A DNA stretch of 64,000 nucleotides from Peptococcaceae bacterium (lineage in GTDB: Bacteria > Bacillota > Desulfotomaculia > Desulfotomaculales > Desulfocucumaceae), in NCBI GenBank assembly GCA_023512435.1, contig JAILZP010000010.1, positions 22,635 through 86,634 of the forward strand. Direction: 5' to 3'. Below the pieces are notes generated by a model. That model had not been told where the DNA came from and did not search any database. It saw nothing but the letters and a program-made list of their open reading frames with translations. Shown one piece after another: positions 43,280 through 51,879 of this stretch. The position numbers were made by a program, and so were the translations under genes. Position 1 is the stretch's first letter, and every line of letters begins with the position of its first letter.

Positions 43280-43365
43280 TTTAGAGATATTCAACACTTC
43301 TCTTCTATGGTAAATTAAAAGCATGAACGGGTGGGACATAGTGCTGGCGGCAAAGGGGCGGAAAA

Positions 43366-43731
43366 ATGGGTTACAAGTCAATCGGCAAGCGGCTGCAGAT
43401 GGCCAGGGAGGAGGCCGGTTTAAGCCAGGAGCAGCTGGCGGCCAGGATCGGCTGCTCACAGTCAACCCTGTCCAACTATGAAAAGGGCAGGCGCCGGCTG
43501 TACCTGGCCCAGTTGGAGAAAATAGCCGAGGAACTGCAAAAACCGATGGAATATTTCATGCAGCCCCTGTCTGATGACGCGGAAGGCACCGGGACCAAAG
43601 CAGACCGGAACTGCGATCCGGATGCAGAAGCCCTGATGGCGGCGCTGGCCAGGCTCTCCCCCGCCGGCAGGAGGCTGGCCGTGGATTTTATAATCTGGCT
43701 CGCGCAGAGGGAGGAGAAGATTGATGCCTGA
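43366..43731 (+). CDS. XRE-family transcriptional regulator
   Basis: A 121-aa repressor-like protein. The helix-turn-helix lies at about residues 6-62 (GKRLQMAREEAGLSQEQLAA then SQSTLSNYEKGRRRL), and the C-terminal part (about 80-118) is helical (LARLSPAGRRLAVDFIIWL) and may serve in dimerisation. AGGGGCGG precedes the ATG. Its last 8 bases overlap the start of an acyl-CoA dehydrogenase gene, so the two are cotranscribed. With the symmetric operator upstream it probably controls both dehydrogenase units and itself. The effector is unknown. Confidence 0.88.
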   Translation: MGYKSIGKRLQMAREEAGLSQEQLAARIGCSQSTLSNYEKGRRRLYLAQLEKIAEELQKPMEYFMQPLSDDAEGTGTKADRNCDPDAEALMAALARLSPAGRRLAVDFIIWLAQREEKIDA

Positions 43732-44890
43732 CTTCAGCCTGACACGGGACCAGGAAAGCCTGCTGGAAGAACTGAGGGAACTGGTCGGCCGGAAGATCGC
43801 CCCCGCTTCGCTGGAACTGGACCGGGCGGGAGACGACAGGTTCGACTTTTCCCTGGCCGGGTTCCTGGCCGGACTCAACCTGCTCACTCCCACGGTGCCC
43901 CGGGAATACGGCGGGAGGGGATTGGACTACTTCACCACCGCCCTGGTGCTGGAGGAAGTGAGCGCCGGCTGCGCCGGCCTGGCCGCCGTGGTAACGGCCA
44001 ACATTCATGCCGCCAGTCCCATTATCCTGGGCGGCACAGACCACCAGAAGGAAGCCTTTCTCCCCCGGCTGACGCGCCCCGACCCAAACCTGGCGGCCTT
44101 CGCCCTGACTGAAAGCAGCTCAGGGTCGGACATCGGCGCCATGCAGTCATTCGCCTCCCCGGTGCGGAAGGACGGCCGGGCAAATTCAACCGGGCAGTGG
44201 GTTATAAACGGATCCAAAGACTATGTCATCAACGGGGGCGTGGCGGAGTTCATCGTCCTTTTCGCCGCCACCGACCCGAAGAACAAAAAAGGCGGCATGA
44301 TGGCCTTCGTGGTGCCGTCTGGAACTCCGGGCATGTCGGTGGAATCGGTGCGGAACAAAATGGGCATCCGCTACGCAAATACCGTGCGCCTGGTTTTCGA
44401 CGACCTGAAGCTGGACGGGAATTATGTCATAGGCCGGCCGGGCAGCGCCTACCTGCTGCTTATGCAGACCTTCGACCGGGGACGCTCCCTGGCCGGGGCC
44501 ATCGGCGTCGGCATAGCCCGGGCGGCCTACGAGTGCGCCCTGAAATACAGCAAGGAAAGGGTACAGTTCGGACGCCCGGTTTATTCAAACCAGGGGGTGT
44601 CCTTCACCCTGGCCGAACTGGCCACAAAAATAGAGGCCGCCAGGATGCTGGTCTGGAAGGCCTGCTGGCTCATCGACAGGGACCTGGACTATACCATGGC
44701 CTCGTCCATGGCCAAAATAGCCGGAAGCAAGGTGGCCGTGGAGGCCGCATCGGCGGCTATGGAAATCTGCGGTGGCGGCGGCTACCTGGTCGGGCACCCG
44801 GTGGAGAAATACCTGCGGGACGCCAGGGTGCTGCCCATAATCGAGGGCACGGACCACATCCAGAAGGCTGTTATAGCCTCCCTGCTTTAG
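43724..44890 (+). CDS. Acyl-CoA dehydrogenase
   Basis: A 388-aa dehydrogenase with the usual domains: [16 protein letters not shown] early, FALTESSSGSDIGAMQS in the FAD-contact region, KERVQFGRPVYSNQGV in the C-terminal helical domain, and the canonical catalytic Glu in LPIIEGTDHIQK. It is short at the N-terminus but complete. The ATG lies 8 bases inside the XRE gene, behind GGGAGGAG. It is paired across the divergent promoter with a second dehydrogenase of different catalytic layout, so the two enzymes may act on related acyl-CoAs. Confidence 0.92.
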   Translation: MPDFSLTRDQESLLEELRELVGRKIAPASLELDRAGDDRFDFSLAGFLAGLNLLTPTVPREYGGRGLDYFTTALVLEEVSAGCAGLAAVVTANIHAASPIILGGTDHQKEAFLPRLTRPDPNLAAFALTESSSGSDIGAMQSFASPVRKDGRANSTGQWVINGSKDYVINGGVAEFIVLFAATDPKNKKGGMMAFVVPSGTPGMSVESVRNKMGIRYANTVRLVFDDLKLDGNYVIGRPGSAYLLLMQTFDRGRSLAGAIGVGIARAAYECALKYSKERVQFGRPVYSNQGVSFTLAELATKIEAARMLVWKACWLIDRDLDYTMASSMAKIAGSKVAVEAASAAMEICGGGGYLVGHPVEKYLRDARVLPIIEGTDHIQKAVIASLL

Positions 44891-44951
44891 AGGGCTATCC
44901 TTTCAACATTTGAAAACAACCCCATAAAATTGTTGACCGGTGGGAGTGCTT

Positions 44952-45617
44952 ATGACGGATATAGAGCGTAGAGTTTTCGCCCTGGACAGCGGCCATAAAG
45001 CGCTGATCAGGGAGGCCGGCCCGAAAATTCATTACCCCAAGGGACAGATAATTTTCGCATCGGGAGAATACGCCGGGCTAATCTACCTGGTGGAAAAAGG
45101 CTGGGTAAAAATTTACCGGCTGGCGGACGACGGCCGAAGGGTGACCGTGGCCATCCGGCACCCCGGCGAGCTGGTGGGTCTGGCCGAAACACTGTGCAAC
45201 GCCAGGCGTTCATGCTACGCTGAGGCCATGGACGAAGTGGACCTGGTGGTTTTGAAAAGGGAAGTTTTCCTGGAACTTTTGAACTCCACCCCCAATCTGG
45301 CCATAAAAGTGGCCGAGGTATTGGGGGGCAGGCTGAGGGAGGCCCACGCCACCATCCACGAAATGGTATCCTGGCCGGTGCACGGGCGCCTTGCCCTCCT
45401 TTTGTTAAAGCTGGCCGAGCGGTCCGGCGTGGACACCGGCAACGGAATAGAGCTGAATTTAAGGCTCACCCACGAGGAAATCGCCTGCATGATTGGAACT
45501 TCGCGCCCCACGGTGACCTCAATTTTCAATGCCTTCAAGAACGAAAAGGCGGTTTTGATGGAGGGCCGCGACATCAAGCTGATTTTCCCCGAAAAAATAA
45601 AAAAATGGTTGAAATAA
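44952..45617 (+). CDS. Crp/Fnr-family transcriptional regulator
   Basis: A 221-aa regulator with an N-terminal cyclic-nucleotide-binding-like beta roll (about residues 20-130, GQIIFASGEYAGLIYLVEKG), a long dimerisation helix and a winged helix-turn-helix (about 150-215, LTHEEIACMIGTSRPTVTSI). There is no N-terminal Cys cluster of the FNR type, so it does not carry an FNR-like iron-sulfur centre. GGTGGGAG precedes the ATG. A DASS transporter and redox operon follow after a 190-base gap with inverted repeats, and the regulator probably acts on that operon. Confidence 0.9.
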   Translation: MTDIERRVFALDSGHKALIREAGPKIHYPKGQIIFASGEYAGLIYLVEKGWVKIYRLADDGRRVTVAIRHPGELVGLAETLCNARRSCYAEAMDEVDLVVLKREVFLELLNSTPNLAIKVAEVLGGRLREAHATIHEMVSWPVHGRLALLLLKLAERSGVDTGNGIELNLRLTHEEIACMIGTSRPTVTSIFNAFKNEKAVLMEGRDIKLIFPEKIKKWLK

Positions 45618-45645
45618 CCGGTCGCAAGACGGCCGGTTTTGTTAT
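45615..45645 (+). terminator. Terminator of the Crp/Fnr regulator gene
   Basis: AACCGGTCG and CGGCCGGTT form the stem, followed by TTGTTATG, right at the stop codon. Confidence 0.7.
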
Positions 45646-45669
45646 GCCATTTGTAAGGAATATAACAAT

Positions 45670-45736
45670 AATTATGTTTTATGCCAAACATAATTTTTTT
45701 TTATTATTTGGTATCTTTGTGTCAGGAAACACACAA
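45670..45736 (+). promoter_or_regulatory. Inverted repeats upstream of the DASS-Apr-Hdr operon
   Basis: AATTATGTTT and AAACATAATT (45670-45679 and 45686-45695) are perfect 10-bp arms around TATGCC, followed by a T run. A second dyad, TTGTGT-N8-ACACAA, lies at 45717-45736. Either could be a binding site for the Crp/Fnr regulator encoded upstream. The first could also be an AT-rich terminator hairpin. Confidence 0.5.
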
Positions 45737-45809
45737 CCGCCTGGAAAAAAGGGGGGAACAACGGTGTAAGGCGGTTAAGCGGTCAAAAAAAAGTAGAGGG
45801 GAGGACGTT

Positions 45810-47318
45810 ATGAGAAACGACGGTGAATTAAAGTGGTACGCCAGGTGGGTACCGGAAGGCGTGATAAACAACGCCCGCCGGGCCGGCCTGAACCCCAACA
45901 CGGCATTTATCGGATTTATCCTGGCCTGGGCAGCCTTTTTCGTCATTCTTTGGGCGCCTCCGGCGGCGGGGTTGAAGCCCGAGGGCCAGGCAGCGGCGGC
46001 AGTGGCGGTCTGGGCGGTGATTATCTGGATCACCGAGGCGGTACCGGTCGGCATTACGGGATTACTGATTCCCTTGCTGCTGGTGATGACAAAGGCCGAA
46101 AAAGAGATCGGCAAGGCCTTCGGAGGCTACACCCAGGACGTGACCTTCCTGGTCCTGGGATCCTTCATCTTCGCAGCCATCATGCAGTGCACCGGCCTTG
46201 ACCGGAGGATCGCCATGGCGGTCCTATCCAGGGTGAAGCCCCGGGTGGACCAGGTAATCAAGGGTTTTATGATTGTCAATACCCTACTGGGGGTATTCAT
46301 CCCGGCAGCGGTTTCCAGGGCCGCGGTTCTTCTCCCCGTTGTGCGGGGGGTCATGGCCTTGTTTCCGGAAGACGAAAAAAGCAGGAAGGCGGTCGGCGCC
46401 CTGGCCATCTCCGGAATCTGCTATTTTCCCATGGTAGCCGGAATACTTCTGCTTACGGCGCACATGCCCAACGTGATCATGGCCGGCCTGTTTGAAAAAC
46501 AGCTGGGGTACCAGATGAGCTACGCCAGGTGGTTCTGGCTGCACTGGCCCATCGCAGGCCTTTACCCCATTATGTTCATCCTGATCAGGAGGCTGTTCGA
46601 CGTTAAAGACATAGCCGTACCCGGAGGAATAGATTTTATAAAGGAAGAACAGCAAAAAATGGGCAAAATGAGCGCGGTGGAATGGCTGATCATCGGCGTG
46701 TTCCTGCTGGCTGTTTTACTGTGGATTACCGAGCCCTACCACGGGATTAAAACCGGCATGGCCACCGTAATCGCCCTGGGCGTGTTCTTCATTCCGGGCC
46801 TTCTGCCGGTTTCCTGGCAGGCCGTGCAGGGAAAAACCATTTGGGGCACCTTCCTCCTGCTGGCCGGCGCCCTGTCCATGGCCAACGCCATCAGCAGCAC
46901 CGGCCTGGCCAAGTGGCTGGCCGACATAGCCCACCCCATATTCAAGGGACAGCCTTTCCTGGTTATCGTTGTGGGAATTATAGCGGTCACCGCCTTTATC
47001 CGGATCTTTATGCTGAGCAACGTGGCGGCGGTGGCAATGCTGGCCCCCATCATGCTGTCCCTGGCCAAGGTGCTCAACCTGAACCCGGTGGCCTTCACGC
47101 TCCTGGCCTGCAACTTCGACACCTTTTCCTTCATCATCCCCACCCAGGTCACGGCCTGCGTAATCGCCTACGGAACAAATACCTTCAATACCGGAACCTA
47201 CGCCCGGGTAGGGATACCAGTCATGCTGGTGACGCTGGTTTATTTCATGGTGATCATGATGCCCTGGTACGCCATCAACGGCCTGCCGTTATGGGGCGGT
47301 TACATGACCTGGAAATAA
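45810..47318 (+). CDS. DASS-family (SLC13) sodium/anion symporter
   Basis: A 502-aa membrane protein with about 11-12 spans. It resembles the divalent-anion:sodium symporters that import sulfate, dicarboxylates or citrate; the duplicated core contains LGSFIFAAIMQCTGLDRRIA and, in the second half, LLLAGALSMANAISSTGLAKWLA and a late Phe/Thr-rich helix. GGGGAGGACGTT precedes the ATG at 45810; the frame is open further upstream, but that part has no likeness to the family. It is the first gene of an operon with AprA-like, AprB-like and Hdr-like proteins, so its substrate may be the anion that those proteins oxidise or reduce. Confidence 0.88.
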   Translation: MRNDGELKWYARWVPEGVINNARRAGLNPNTAFIGFILAWAAFFVILWAPPAAGLKPEGQAAAAVAVWAVIIWITEAVPVGITGLLIPLLLVMTKAEKEIGKAFGGYTQDVTFLVLGSFIFAAIMQCTGLDRRIAMAVLSRVKPRVDQVIKGFMIVNTLLGVFIPAAVSRAAVLLPVVRGVMALFPEDEKSRKAVGALAISGICYFPMVAGILLLTAHMPNVIMAGLFEKQLGYQMSYARWFWLHWPIAGLYPIMFILIRRLFDVKDIAVPGGIDFIKEEQQKMGKMSAVEWLIIGVFLLAVLLWITEPYHGIKTGMATVIALGVFFIPGLLPVSWQAVQGKTIWGTFLLLAGALSMANAISSTGLAKWLADIAHPIFKGQPFLVIVVGIIAVTAFIRIFMLSNVAAVAMLAPIMLSLAKVLNLNPVAFTLLACNFDTFSFIIPTQVTACVIAYGTNTFNTGTYARVGIPVMLVTLVYFMVIMMPWYAINGLPLWGGYMTWK

Positions 47319-47357
47319 AGGGACGAAAACCAACTACATTAAGAGAGGATGTTTCTT

Positions 47358-49100
47358 ATGGGCAAATTGATTCCCGTATATCCGCAGGACGTGGAAGATG
47401 TCTTCATGGAAACCGACCTTTTAATCATCGGGGCCGGCAATGCCGGGTGCTATGCCGCCATTGAGGCCAAGAGGCAAAACCCGGACCTCAAGGTCACCCT
47501 GATGGAGAAGGCCCACATTGACCGCAGCGGCTGCCTGGCGGGCGGCATGGACGCCATCAACACCTATATCAAAAAAGGGGAAACCGCCGAAAGCCTGACC
47601 CGCTGGAGCCGTGACCAGGCCGGGGGGCTGCTGCGGGAGGACCTGTACCTGACCATGGCCGAAGAACTCAACAAGGCCATCGAGGATTGGGAAGAATGGG
47701 GCCTCCCCATCAAGAAGGACGAAAACGGTGAGTATATAGCCCGGGGACGGTGGGACATCGCCATCCTGGGTTCGGAGATGAAGGTCATCCTGGCCGAAAA
47801 GGTCCGGGAGTACGGGTGCGAGATACTGAACCGGGTGGTGGCCACGAATTTCCTGATGGACGGCGACCGGGTGGCCGGAGCCATGGGATTCCACCTCAGG
47901 GAAGGCAAATTTTACATTATCAAGGCAAGGGCCACCATCGTAGCCACCGGGGGCGCCGGCGGCCTGTACAAGCCGTACACCAATGACGGAAACGACTGCC
48001 ACCACCAGATCTGGTACTGCCCCTTCAATGTGGGCACCGGTTACGCCATGGGCATCCGGGCCGGAGCCGAGATGACCACCTTTGAAATGCGCTGGTGCGC
48101 CGTCAGGACAAAAGACTTCAACGGTCCCATCGACACTATCTCGGTGGGATACAACGCCGCCATGATCAACGCCAGGGGCGAAAAAATACTGGCCGAGCGG
48201 TACGCCCACCTGGGCGGCGACAAGGCTCCCCGCTTTATCCGGGCCAACGCCCCCATGGAGGAGTGGCTGGCCGGGCGCGGGCCCTGTTACGTGGACACCA
48301 CCCACATGACCCCGGAACAGATCAAGGACCTGAAGACCGACTACCTGAACGAGCGCCCCACCTTCGTCCTGTTCCTGGCCGCCCGGAACCAGGACATTTC
48401 CAAGGAACCCATCGAGATATACGGCAGCGACCCCTACATCGTGGGCGGCCACACGGCAAGCGGGTACTGGATCGACGTAAAGAGGGCCACCACCGTTCCC
48501 GGACTGTTCGCCTGCGGCGACGTGGCCGGCGGCACGCCCAACAAGTTCGTGGGCGGCTGCGCCGCCGAGGGAGTCCTGGCGGCCAGGGGAGCCGTCGAAT
48601 ACCTGCAAAATTCCGGCGCGGGCCAAAACTCCCTCAACAAGGACCAGGTAAACCAGGAAAAGATCCGGGTATTCCGCCCCTTCGAGCGCCAGCTCAACGT
48701 AGGCGATGGAATAAGCCCCTGGGAAATGGAGGAAAGGCTGCAGCGGCTCATGGACGAGTATGCCGGGGGCGTCCACCAGTTTTACCGGATGAACCGGGAG
48801 AGGCTGGAATACGCGCTGAAAAACATCGCCATGCTCAAAGACCAGGCCAAATACCTGGTGGCCAAAGACTGGCACGAATTGATGAAATGCAACGAGGTCA
48901 TCGACATGCTGGATGTGGCCGAGGTTCTGGTGCACCACCTGCTTTACCGGGAAGAAACCCGCTGGCCGGGCTGGCAAAACAGGGTTGACTTCCCCGAACG
49001 CAACGATGAAAAATTCAACTGTTTCGTCAATTCCAGGCGGGACCCGCAAACCGGCCGGGTGGAGATGTTCACCAGACCTTACGAGAAGATAGTGTCCTGA
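47358..49100 (+). CDS. AprA-like flavoprotein (adenylylsulfate reductase alpha-type)
   Basis: A 580-aa FAD protein of the fumarate-reductase/AprA fold. It has the dinucleotide site LIIGAGNAGCYAA (about residue 23), the AprA-type block GGMDAINTYI, the conserved EEWGLPIKKDENGEY, and the motifs GYAMGIRAGAEMTTFEMRW and CAVRTKDFNGP. From memory of the Archaeoglobus enzyme, WYAVWNTG near the flavin reads WYCPFNVG here, so one Trp is replaced. It is shorter than AprA (about 640-660). GAGAGG about 9 bases before the ATG at 47358 sets the start. With the next gene it forms an AprAB-like pair. No ATP sulfurylase gene is near, so the true substrate is open. Confidence 0.82.
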   Translation: MGKLIPVYPQDVEDVFMETDLLIIGAGNAGCYAAIEAKRQNPDLKVTLMEKAHIDRSGCLAGGMDAINTYIKKGETAESLTRWSRDQAGGLLREDLYLTMAEELNKAIEDWEEWGLPIKKDENGEYIARGRWDIAILGSEMKVILAEKVREYGCEILNRVVATNFLMDGDRVAGAMGFHLREGKFYIIKARATIVATGGAGGLYKPYTNDGNDCHHQIWYCPFNVGTGYAMGIRAGAEMTTFEMRWCAVRTKDFNGPIDTISVGYNAAMINARGEKILAERYAHLGGDKAPRFIRANAPMEEWLAGRGPCYVDTTHMTPEQIKDLKTDYLNERPTFVLFLAARNQDISKEPIEIYGSDPYIVGGHTASGYWIDVKRATTVPGLFACGDVAGGTPNKFVGGCAAEGVLAARGAVEYLQNSGAGQNSLNKDQVNQEKIRVFRPFERQLNVGDGISPWEMEERLQRLMDEYAGGVHQFYRMNRERLEYALKNIAMLKDQAKYLVAKDWHELMKCNEVIDMLDVAEVLVHHLLYREETRWPGWQNRVDFPERNDEKFNCFVNSRRDPQTGRVEMFTRPYEKIVS

Positions 49101-49176
49101 GATTGAACGGCATTTTAACTGTAAGGCAATCAGATAACGGTCAAAATTTTTGAAATGTGTCAAGGGGGATGACCAG

Positions 49177-49500
49177 ATGCCACCAAAAGTTGATCCGCAT
49201 AAGTGTGACGGGTGCAAAGGAGAGAAAGAAGCCATATGCATGGCAATTTGCCCCGGCGATTTGATGTATCTGAACGAGGATACCCTCAAGGCCTACTGCC
49301 GATCTCCCCGTGACTGCTGGGACTGCATGTCCTGCGTCAAGGCCTGTCCCCAGGGGGCCATCGAAACTAGGCTGCCCTACCAGCTGGGCTACTATCCGGC
49401 CAAACTGATCCCGCTGATGGGCAGCAAAAGGGTAAGCTGGACCTGCATAGGCCAGGACGACAAGGTGGAAAGGTTCAGCTACAAGAACAGGAATGACTGA
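49177..49500 (+). CDS. AprB-like two-cluster ferredoxin
   Basis: A 107-aa iron-sulfur protein. The two [4Fe-4S] motifs are CDGCKGEKEAICMAICPGD (about residues 10-28) and CWDCMSCVKACPQGAI (about 46-61), the same layout as the APS reductase beta subunit, including the CDGCKG start and MxCVK block. The tail after residue 62 is about 45 residues, much shorter than in authentic AprB, whose tail wraps the alpha subunit. AAGGGGGATGACCAG precedes the ATG. It lies 76 bases after the AprA-like gene and probably passes electrons between that flavoprotein and the downstream Hdr-like proteins. Confidence 0.85.
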   Translation: MPPKVDPHKCDGCKGEKEAICMAICPGDLMYLNEDTLKAYCRSPRDCWDCMSCVKACPQGAIETRLPYQLGYYPAKLIPLMGSKRVSWTCIGQDDKVERFSYKNRND

Positions 49501-49587
49501 TGTAGAAGTCATGTCATTACGGGGGCCGGAAATATACTTTCGGCCCCCTGCCCGCTATATTTAATTCGAGGCAGCAAGGGGTTGAAG

Positions 49588-51492
49588 ATGTTGGCAAAAG
49601 GCAGAATTCTGGTGGTGGGCGGCGGCATTGCGGGCCTGACGGCGGCGGAAAGACTGGCCCGGGCCGGCGCCGGGGTGGTGCTGGTGGAAAAATCCCCCTA
49701 CCTGGGGGGAAGGGTGGCCCGTCTGCACCGGTACTATCCCAGGATGTGCCCACCCCGCTGCGGGCTGGAGGTATTAATCAACAATATCCGCGGCTTTCCT
49801 CACGTGGAAACGCACCTGCTTACCGAAGTCATAGACGTGAAAAAGGCTTCTTCCGGCATTCATACCGTAACGTTGTTAAAAAAGCCCCGGCGGGTTATGG
49901 ACACCTGCACCGCCTGCGGGCTGTGCGAAACGGCCTGCCCGGCGGAAAAAAAGACCTCCTTTTGCAGTCAGGCCATAAAAGCCATCAGGGGTCCCGGTGA
50001 TTGGGCGCATCCCGCGACTTTCTGGGTCGATGAAGGAATGTGCCGGGGCCGGGACTGTTCCCTGTGCGTTCAGGCCTGCCCCGAACAGGCGGTTGATTTA
50101 AGTCAGCAGCCTGAAGAAACAGATCTTGATGTCCAAGGCATAATCATTGCCACCGGCACTGAATTGTACGACGCCTCCCTGATCAAGGAATACGGCTACG
50201 GCCGCCTGCCGGGCGTGATCACCGCCATGGAACTGGAGTCGTTCTTCCGGCCCGACGGACCCGCCGGCGGGTTGCCGGTCCATCCCGCCACCGGTGAGCC
50301 CCTGCGCCGGGTGGCCTTCATCCAGTGCGCCGGCAGCAGGAATGCGAACCACCTGCCGTACTGCTCCGGGTACTGCTGCACGGTGACTTTAAAACAGGTG
50401 GAGTACCTCCACCAGTCCCTGAAGGACGTCCAGACCTGGATATTTTACCAGGACATCCGGACTCCCGGAAACCGGGAGGAATATTACCGGCACGTCCGGG
50501 AGGAGTACCGCCCGGTCTTCATCCGGGGACTCCCGTCAAGCATAAAATACCGCCCGGAAACCGGGGAACTGACTGTCAAGTGCGTGGACACCCTGAGCAG
50601 AAAAGAGGTCAGGGGCCGCTTCGACCTGGTGGTTCTGGCCACCGGCATGGCCCCACCGGCGCTGCCCGAATTTTACGGGATAGAGCGGGACGGCAGCGGA
50701 TTTTTCTCCGGACATATACCCTGTGAGCCCACCGAGTTGAGGCGTCCGGGCATCTGGGCGGCGGGCAGCGTCCAGTCACCCATGGACGCGGAGGAAAGCG
50801 TGAAAAGCGCCCTGGCCGCAGTGGCCCAGTGCCTGGTAAAACTCCGGCAGCAGCCGGCCGCATTCCCTGCGCTGGACCAAAGAAAATGCGACCGCTGCGG
50901 CCGATGCGTAAAAGAATGCCCTTACGGGGCCTGCATTCCGGGAAGCGACGGTTACCCGGCGGCAGATCCCGGGGATTGCCGGGGCTGCGGCATCTGCCAG
51001 GGCGGCTGCCCCCTCCTGTGCATCAACCTGCCAGGCTACGGCAGCAAAAAGATAGAAGAGGTGGTGGATAAAGTCCTCACCCGGGGGGGCCCGGAAATGG
51101 CGATACTCCTCTTCCTGTGCGGCAATGACGCCTACCCGGCTTGGAATTCGCTGATCAAACAACAAAAAGGCAAAGGCCTGGAAGGAATTATGCCCATGGT
51201 GGTTCCCTGCATCGGGGCGGTTAACGCGGCCTGGGTCAGCGAGGCTCTGATCGGGGGGCTGGACGGGGTGATGCTGGCGGGCTGCCGCCCGGACCAGTGC
51301 CACCACGCGGCTGGAACCTCACTGGCCGCCACGCGCCTGGATAATCTGAAAGAAACCCTGACCAGGATGAGACTCGAACCGGAAAGAGTCAGCCTGACTC
51401 AGGTAACCATCGACGACTCCTTAAAGCTGTTCAAAGAAATACAGAATTTTAAAAGCTCCCTGGAAAAACTGGGGCCGAATCCCTTTAAATAA
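49588..51492 (+). CDS. HdrA/QmoB-like flavoprotein with MvhD-type C-terminus
   Basis: A 634-aa FAD/iron-sulfur protein. The FAD site is VVGGGIAGLTAAERLA (about residue 8), and a four-Cys ferredoxin-like cluster lies at CTACGLCETACPAEK and CRGRDCSLCVQACPE (about 105-165). A second pair of ferredoxin motifs is at CDRCGRCVKECPYGAC and CRGCGICQGGCPLLC (about 430-475). The last 140 residues (ILLFLCGNDAYPAWN, MLAGCRPDQCHH) resemble MvhD, as in QmoB. The ATG at 49588 is behind AAGGGG. HdrA/QmoB proteins route electrons between low-potential and quinone or disulfide acceptors and can bifurcate them. Here it stands with AprAB-like proteins, as in Qmo loci. Confidence 0.87.
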   Translation: MLAKGRILVVGGGIAGLTAAERLARAGAGVVLVEKSPYLGGRVARLHRYYPRMCPPRCGLEVLINNIRGFPHVETHLLTEVIDVKKASSGIHTVTLLKKPRRVMDTCTACGLCETACPAEKKTSFCSQAIKAIRGPGDWAHPATFWVDEGMCRGRDCSLCVQACPEQAVDLSQQPEETDLDVQGIIIATGTELYDASLIKEYGYGRLPGVITAMELESFFRPDGPAGGLPVHPATGEPLRRVAFIQCAGSRNANHLPYCSGYCCTVTLKQVEYLHQSLKDVQTWIFYQDIRTPGNREEYYRHVREEYRPVFIRGLPSSIKYRPETGELTVKCVDTLSRKEVRGRFDLVVLATGMAPPALPEFYGIERDGSGFFSGHIPCEPTELRRPGIWAAGSVQSPMDAEESVKSALAAVAQCLVKLRQQPAAFPALDQRKCDRCGRCVKECPYGACIPGSDGYPAADPGDCRGCGICQGGCPLLCINLPGYGSKKIEEVVDKVLTRGGPEMAILLFLCGNDAYPAWNSLIKQQKGKGLEGIMPMVVPCIGAVNAAWVSEALIGGLDGVMLAGCRPDQCHHAAGTSLAATRLDNLKETLTRMRLEPERVSLTQVTIDDSLKLFKEIQNFKSSLEKLGPNPFK

Positions 51493-51514
51493 AGGAAAGG
51501 CGGTGGGCGGACGG

Positions 51515-51862
51515 ATGAACCATGCTGCAGACATTACGGACCCGAAGGAACTGAGGGTGCTGGACCCGGCAACCATCGACACCGCCTCCCTGTGCGAACA
51601 GTGCGGAAGATGCGGGTCCGCCTGCCCGGCCCTGATCAGGCAGCCCAACCCCACCTCCCTGATCAGGCTGATCCAGCTTGGCCTGGTGACTGAAGCCCTC
51701 CATTCCCCCCTGATCTGGAGCTGCATAGGTTGCGAACAGTGCAATGCAGCATGCCCCCGCAAGCTGGACGTGGCCGGCGCGGTCCGCAGGCTCAGGCGGT
51801 TGTCCGCCAGGGAAAAGGACGTGTGCTTTCCCCGGATTATGCTGGACTTTCTTACTGGATGA
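51515..51862 (+). CDS. HdrC-like iron-sulfur protein
   Basis: A 115-aa ferredoxin-type protein with two motifs, CEQCGRCGSACP (about residue 34) and CIGCEQCNAACP (about 73), as in HdrC or the N-terminal part of QmoC. It has no membrane part, so it is not a QmoC-type quinone reductase. No HdrB (CCG-domain) gene follows, so a complete heterodisulfide reductase is not encoded here. The ribosome binding site GGTGGGCGGACGG is moderate; a GTG at 51503 is possible. It starts 22 bases after the HdrA/QmoB-like gene and ends the operon. Confidence 0.85.
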   Translation: MNHAADITDPKELRVLDPATIDTASLCEQCGRCGSACPALIRQPNPTSLIRLIQLGLVTEALHSPLIWSCIGCEQCNAACPRKLDVAGAVRRLRRLSAREKDVCFPRIMLDFLTG

Positions 51863-51879
51863 AACATTTTTTAGGAACT

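Noticed and set aside
47421..49289. Long open frame (622 codons) on the minus strand opposite the AprA-like gene
   Set aside because: No ribosome binding site or family likeness; it arises from GC-rich third codon positions of the real gene.
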